This document shows, one piece after another, positions 36,120 through 41,341 of a stretch of DNA of 41,341 bases. The stretch is taken from positions 1 through 41,341 of the forward strand of contig JANXSM010000038.1 of assembly GCA_025352665.1 (NCBI GenBank), written 5' to 3'. The translations under genes and the position numbers were made by a program. The stretch is from Rhodospirillales bacterium (GTDB taxonomy: Bacteria; Pseudomonadota; Alphaproteobacteria; Acetobacterales; Acetobacteraceae). The stretch's first letter is position 1, and each line of letters opens with the position of its first letter. The notes beneath the pieces were generated by a model. The model had not been told where the DNA came from. It made no database searches and was given only the letters and a program-made list of their open reading frames with translations.

Positions 36120-36577
36120 CCGACCCATTGATACAAAATATCCGGCTCGTGTTCTTCGTTGCCGTGGCCATCGGTGGTCTCGATGGCAACGAAACCATGC
36201 CCCTCGTAGAACGCCATCGCCGGCTTATTGTACTGAAAGCACCACAGCCGCAGCCCGCCCGGGTGTTCGGATTTGGCGAAATTCATCAACATCGACCCCA
36301 ATCCGCGTCGCCAGTGGTCCGGATGGATGTAGAGCTGCGCCACCCACTCGTTCTGCAAGGCGATGAACCCGGCGACCGCGTCACCCACACAGGCGACATG
36401 CACGCCGACGGCTGGGATCAATGACTCGGCGATCCAGCTGCGCACCTGTGGCCCATCATGCGCCCATTTTGCCGACGGAAGTGCGGTCTCACGGGCGGCA
36501 AGATACACATCGGCCACGGCGCGCGCATCGGCCGCACTCGCTTTGCGGATCAACAAGGGGGTCACATCTCCGGTCAT
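36098..36577 (-). CDS. GNAT-family N-acetyltransferase
   Basis: A 159-residue acetyltransferase. Motif A is visible as VAQLYIHPDHWRRGLGSMLM and motif B as LRLWCFQYNKPAMAFYEGHG. The ATG at 36577 follows GAGAG. It lies 51 nt downstream of acs on the same strand. The target is unknown; because some bacteria control acetyl-CoA synthetase by GNAT-catalysed lysine acetylation, Acs itself is a candidate, but small-molecule targets are as likely. Confidence 0.88.
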   Translation of the reverse strand: MTGDVTPLLIRKASAADARAVADVYLAARETALPSAKWAHDGPQVRSWIAESLIPAVGVHVACVGDAVAGFIALQNEWVAQLYIHPDHWRRGLGSMLMNFAKSEHPGGLRLWCFQYNKPAMAFYEGHGFVAIETTDGHGNEEHEPDILYQWVGQGPEAR

Positions 36578-36628
36578 GGTCGACACTCTCGGGCACGAGA
36601 GCGTCATAACGGATGCGCCCGGCGGGTG

Positions 36629-38560
<1,932 letters not shown>

Positions 38561-38689
38561 TGGATTAATTCCCATCCTTGACGTCATAGCTTTGATCGTC
38601 CCGCTTCATCCGACGGGCTTGCACCGTTCGTCTTTTATGCTTCTGCCACCACATTGACCAGAGTCGGGGCCCGTTGTCCTTGATCTGCC

Positions 38690-39430
38690 TCAACCCGCGA
38701 AAGTCGCCCCGATCAGGAACTCATGGTTGCCCTCGGGACCGGTGATCGGGCTTTCCGAAATGCCCACCACCGTCCAGCCCGGCAGGCTCGACCACCAGGT
38801 TTGGATCCGCCGGCAGACTTCCTGATGAATGGCGGGGTCGCGCACCACGCCCTTGGGACCCACCTGCCCTGGACCGGCCTCGAACTGCGGCTTGATGAGT
38901 GCGATCGCCCAGGCACCGGGAACGCACAGCGACAGCGGATGCGGCAGCAAGGTCTGCAGCCCGATGAAACTCGCATCGCACACCAGCGCCTCGATCGGAT
39001 CCGGCACGATCGCAGCCGTCAGATGCCGCGCATTGGTCTTCTCGTACACAACCACCCGCGCATCGCTGCGCAGCTTCCATGCCAATTGGCCATGGCCCAC
39101 ATCCACGGCGTGAACCTTGGCAGCCCCCCGTGTCAGCAGCACATCGGTGAATCCGCCGGTGGAGGCGCCGACGTCGATGCAAACACGACCTTCAGGCGAA
39201 AACCCAAACGCCGCCAGCCCATGCGCAAGCTTCAGCCCCCCGCGGGAAACCCAGGGATGGTCCTGGCCCTTCACCTCCAGCGGCGCATCCTCGGCCAGTT
39301 GCTGGCCCGCTTTTTCAACCCGGCGATCCCCCGTGTAGATCTTGCCGGCCAGGATCAACGCCTGCGCCTTGGTGCGGCTTTCGACCAAGCCGCGGTCGAC
39401 CAGCAACTGGTCGGCCCGCGGCTTTGCCAT
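38690..39430 (-). CDS. tlyA: TlyA-type rRNA 2'-O-methyltransferase
   Basis: A 246-residue protein with an N-terminal S4 RNA-binding domain (about 3-60, LLVDRGLVESRTKAQALILAG) and a FtsJ-like Rossmann methyltransferase domain with the SAM loop VCIDVGASTGGF (83-94), KIYTG and a later IALIKPQFEAG. TlyA methylates ribose in 16S and/or 23S rRNA; the name hemolysin is historical. The start overlaps the dxs stop by 1 nt (TGATG), a common alphaproteobacterial pairing. Confidence 0.92.
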   Translation of the reverse strand: MAKPRADQLLVDRGLVESRTKAQALILAGKIYTGDRRVEKAGQQLAEDAPLEVKGQDHPWVSRGGLKLAHGLAAFGFSPEGRVCIDVGASTGGFTDVLLTRGAAKVHAVDVGHGQLAWKLRSDARVVVYEKTNARHLTAAIVPDPIEALVCDASFIGLQTLLPHPLSLCVPGAWAIALIKPQFEAGPGQVGPKGVVRDPAIHQEVCRRIQTWWSSLPGWTVVGISESPITGPEGNHEFLIGATFAG

Positions 39431-41340
39431 CAGGTCAAAGCAGTCGTCACGGTGCGGACGATATCGGCGGCGGTCAGCCCGGCGTCGATCATCTGCCGGG
39501 CGGGTGCGTCGTGTTCCAGAAAGCGGTCCGGCAGCACCATCGGCCGGATGCGCAACCCACCGTCGAGCAGGCCGGACCACGCCAGGTGCTGCATCACAGC
39601 CGAGCCGAACCCGCCAACCGAGCCGTCTTCGATTGTCACCAGAACCTCGTGGTCGCGCGCCAGTTGCTCGATCATTTCAGTGTCCAGTGGCTTGGCAAAA
39701 CGCGCATCGGCCACCGTGCAATCAATGCCCTGGGCCTCGAGCGCCGCAGCCGCCGTCAGGCAATCCGCAAGCCTTGGGCCCAAGGCGAGAAGTGCTACCT
39801 TGCTGCCCTGGCGCACGATCCGCCCACGGCCGATCGGCAGAACCTGACCCTGCTCGGGCAGCGCCACCCCAGTGCCCTCGCCGCGCGGATACCGAATGGC
39901 GCTCGGGCGATCGTTGATGCTGGCCGCCGTCGCCACCGCATGCACCAGCTCCGCCTCGTCCGACGGCGCCATGATCACGATGCCCGGCAGGCAGCCGAGA
40001 TACGCCAGGTCGAAGCTGCCGGCATGCGTCGCGCCATCGGCCCCCACCGGCCCGGCGCGGTCGATGGCAAAGCGCACCGGCAGCGACTGGATCGCCACGT
40101 CATGCACCACCTGGTCGTAGGCGCGCTGCAGAAAGGTGGAATAAATGGCGCAGAACGGCACCATGCCCTCGCTCGCCATGCCGGCGGCAAAGGTCACCGC
40201 GTGCTGCTCGGCGATGCCCACGTCGAACGTCCGGTCCGGGAAAGCCTTGCCGAATGCATCGAGCCCGGTGCCAGACGGCATGGCCGCGGTGATCGCCACG
40301 ATCTTCGGGTTGCGCGCGGCCTCCGCGATCAACGCGAGGGCGAACACCTTGGTATAGGTCGGCGGGCCCGGCGGCGCTTTCACCTGCTCGCCGGTCAACA
40401 CGTTGAATTTGCTCACCGCATGCAGCTTGTCCGCCGACGCCTCGGCCGGCGCATAGCCGCGGCCCTTCTGGGTGATCACATGCAAAAGGATCGGTCCGTA
40501 GTCGTCGGCCTCGCGGATGTTGCGCAGCACCGGCAGCAGATGCTCCATGTTGTGACCGTCGATCGGGCCCACGTAATAGAAGCCCAACTCCTCGAACAAC
40601 GTGCCGCCGGTCAGAATGCCGCGGGCATATTCCTCGGCACGCCGCGCGGTGCGCTCGATGCCCTTGGGAAACCGCTTGGCCATTCTGATGGCGATATCGC
40701 GCAGCGACAGGAACGAATGCGACGACAGCAGCCGCGACAGATACGCCGACATCGCCCCCACGGGCGGTGCGATCGACATGTCGTTGTCGTTCAGCACCAC
40801 CACCAGGCGGGATTTCAGGGCGCCCGCATTGTTCATCGCCTCATAGGCCATGCCCGCCGACATCGCGCCGTCGCCGATCACGGCGATCACATTGCGCGGC
40901 GTGTCCTGCATGGCCGAGGCCACGGCCATGCCGAGGCCTGCCGAAATCGAGGTCGACGAATGCCCCGCGCCGAACGGGTCGTACTGGCTCTCCGCCCGGC
41001 GCGTGAACCCCGCCAGCCCGCCGCCTTGGCGGATCGAGCGGATGCGGTCGCGCCGCCCCGTCAGAATCTTGTGCGGATAGGTCTGGTGGCCGACATCCCA
41101 GATCAGCCGGTCGTGCGGGGTGTCGAACACGGCATGCAACGCCACCGTCAGCTCCACCACGCCCAGCGAGGCGCCGAGATGCCCACCGGTGGAACTGACC
41201 GCATCGATCGTCTCCGCCCGCAGTTCCTGGGCCAGTTCCGCCAGCTGCTCGGTCGACAGATTGCGCAGATCGGCCGGCACACGAACACGATCGAGCAGCG
41301 GCGTCTTCGGCCGGGTGACGGGGACGACGGGAGCGTTCAT
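39430..41340 (-). CDS. dxs: 1-deoxy-D-xylulose-5-phosphate synthase
   Basis: A 636-residue thiamine-diphosphate enzyme joining pyruvate and glyceraldehyde 3-phosphate, the first step of the MEP isoprenoid pathway. The ThDP/Mg motif GDGAMS (156-161) with the following NNAG, the [12 protein letters not shown] start block and [10 protein letters not shown], which contains the catalytic Glu, are present. Complete: the ATG is at 41340, one base inside the window edge, so nothing can be said about its promoter. Confidence 0.96.
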   Translation of the reverse strand: MNAPVVPVTRPKTPLLDRVRVPADLRNLSTEQLAELAQELRAETIDAVSSTGGHLGASLGVVELTVALHAVFDTPHDRLIWDVGHQTYPHKILTGRRDRIRSIRQGGGLAGFTRRAESQYDPFGAGHSSTSISAGLGMAVASAMQDTPRNVIAVIGDGAMSAGMAYEAMNNAGALKSRLVVVLNDNDMSIAPPVGAMSAYLSRLLSSHSFLSLRDIAIRMAKRFPKGIERTARRAEEYARGILTGGTLFEELGFYYVGPIDGHNMEHLLPVLRNIREADDYGPILLHVITQKGRGYAPAEASADKLHAVSKFNVLTGEQVKAPPGPPTYTKVFALALIAEAARNPKIVAITAAMPSGTGLDAFGKAFPDRTFDVGIAEQHAVTFAAGMASEGMVPFCAIYSTFLQRAYDQVVHDVAIQSLPVRFAIDRAGPVGADGATHAGSFDLAYLGCLPGIVIMAPSDEAELVHAVATAASINDRPSAIRYPRGEGTGVALPEQGQVLPIGRGRIVRQGSKVALLALGPRLADCLTAAAALEAQGIDCTVADARFAKPLDTEMIEQLARDHEVLVTIEDGSVGGFGSAVMQHLAWSGLLDGGLRIRPMVLPDRFLEHDAPARQMIDAGLTAADIVRTVTTALT

Positions 41341-41341
41341 G

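Overview
The window looks like chromosomal DNA of a high-GC alphaproteobacterium, most likely of the Acetobacteraceae/Rhodospirillales. Supporting signs are MipZ (a ParA-type division regulator of alphaproteobacteria), a Usg-family protein, a class I lysyl-tRNA synthetase, CtaA of the COX15 type, a DUF1127 protein and RIME-like palindromes with CTAGAGC arms. The assignment is inferred from gene content only.

Layout. Positions 1-660: an IS5-family remnant cut off by a palindromic repeat. Positions 783-8040 (minus): a tight seven-gene catabolic operon with an RbsABC-type importer, an LVIVD-like beta-propeller protein, a GntR/FCD regulator, a FAH-family hydrolase and an intradiol ring-cleavage dioxygenase. 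It reads as uptake and breakdown of an unidentified aromatic or related compound. Positions 8178-11640: an accessory island ending at tRNA-Thr(CGT), with IS3, Tn3 and integrase remnants, a nucleotidyltransferase, a small XRE regulator and an AT-rich two-gene cassette resembling phage lambda RexA/RexB. Positions 11772-24075: mipZ, pqiABC (MCE-type envelope lipid transport), a DinG-like helicase, a class I LysRS followed by a C-terminally truncated MprF-like flippase, a MaoC hydratase and a LysE/RhtB exporter.

Positions 24197-28842: two cold-shock genes, groESL under a TTGACA promoter flanked by two CIRCE operators, usg, a DUF1127 gene with a 30-bp palindrome touching its ribosome-binding site, and a secreted GlcG/HbpS-like protein. 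Positions 28995-32493: heme A synthase, a soluble histidine kinase and TldD in one tight operon. Positions 32552-35460: an AT-rich leader, then a 147-residue protein made almost entirely of eight VR(L/I)GGMSP(A/S)L repeats, then a DUF6065-like protein and an M20 amidohydrolase. Positions 35457-41340: marC, a GNAT acetyltransferase next to acs, then dxs-tlyA.

The two most interesting loci are the repeat-peptide locus at 32.9-34.2 kb, which looks like a multi-core peptide (RiPP-like) precursor with an unknown partner and a TldD protease upstream, and the AT-rich RexAB-like pair at 9.3-10.9 kb, which looks like a horizontally acquired abortive-infection cassette. Both readings are inferences from sequence pattern and need database searches to confirm.
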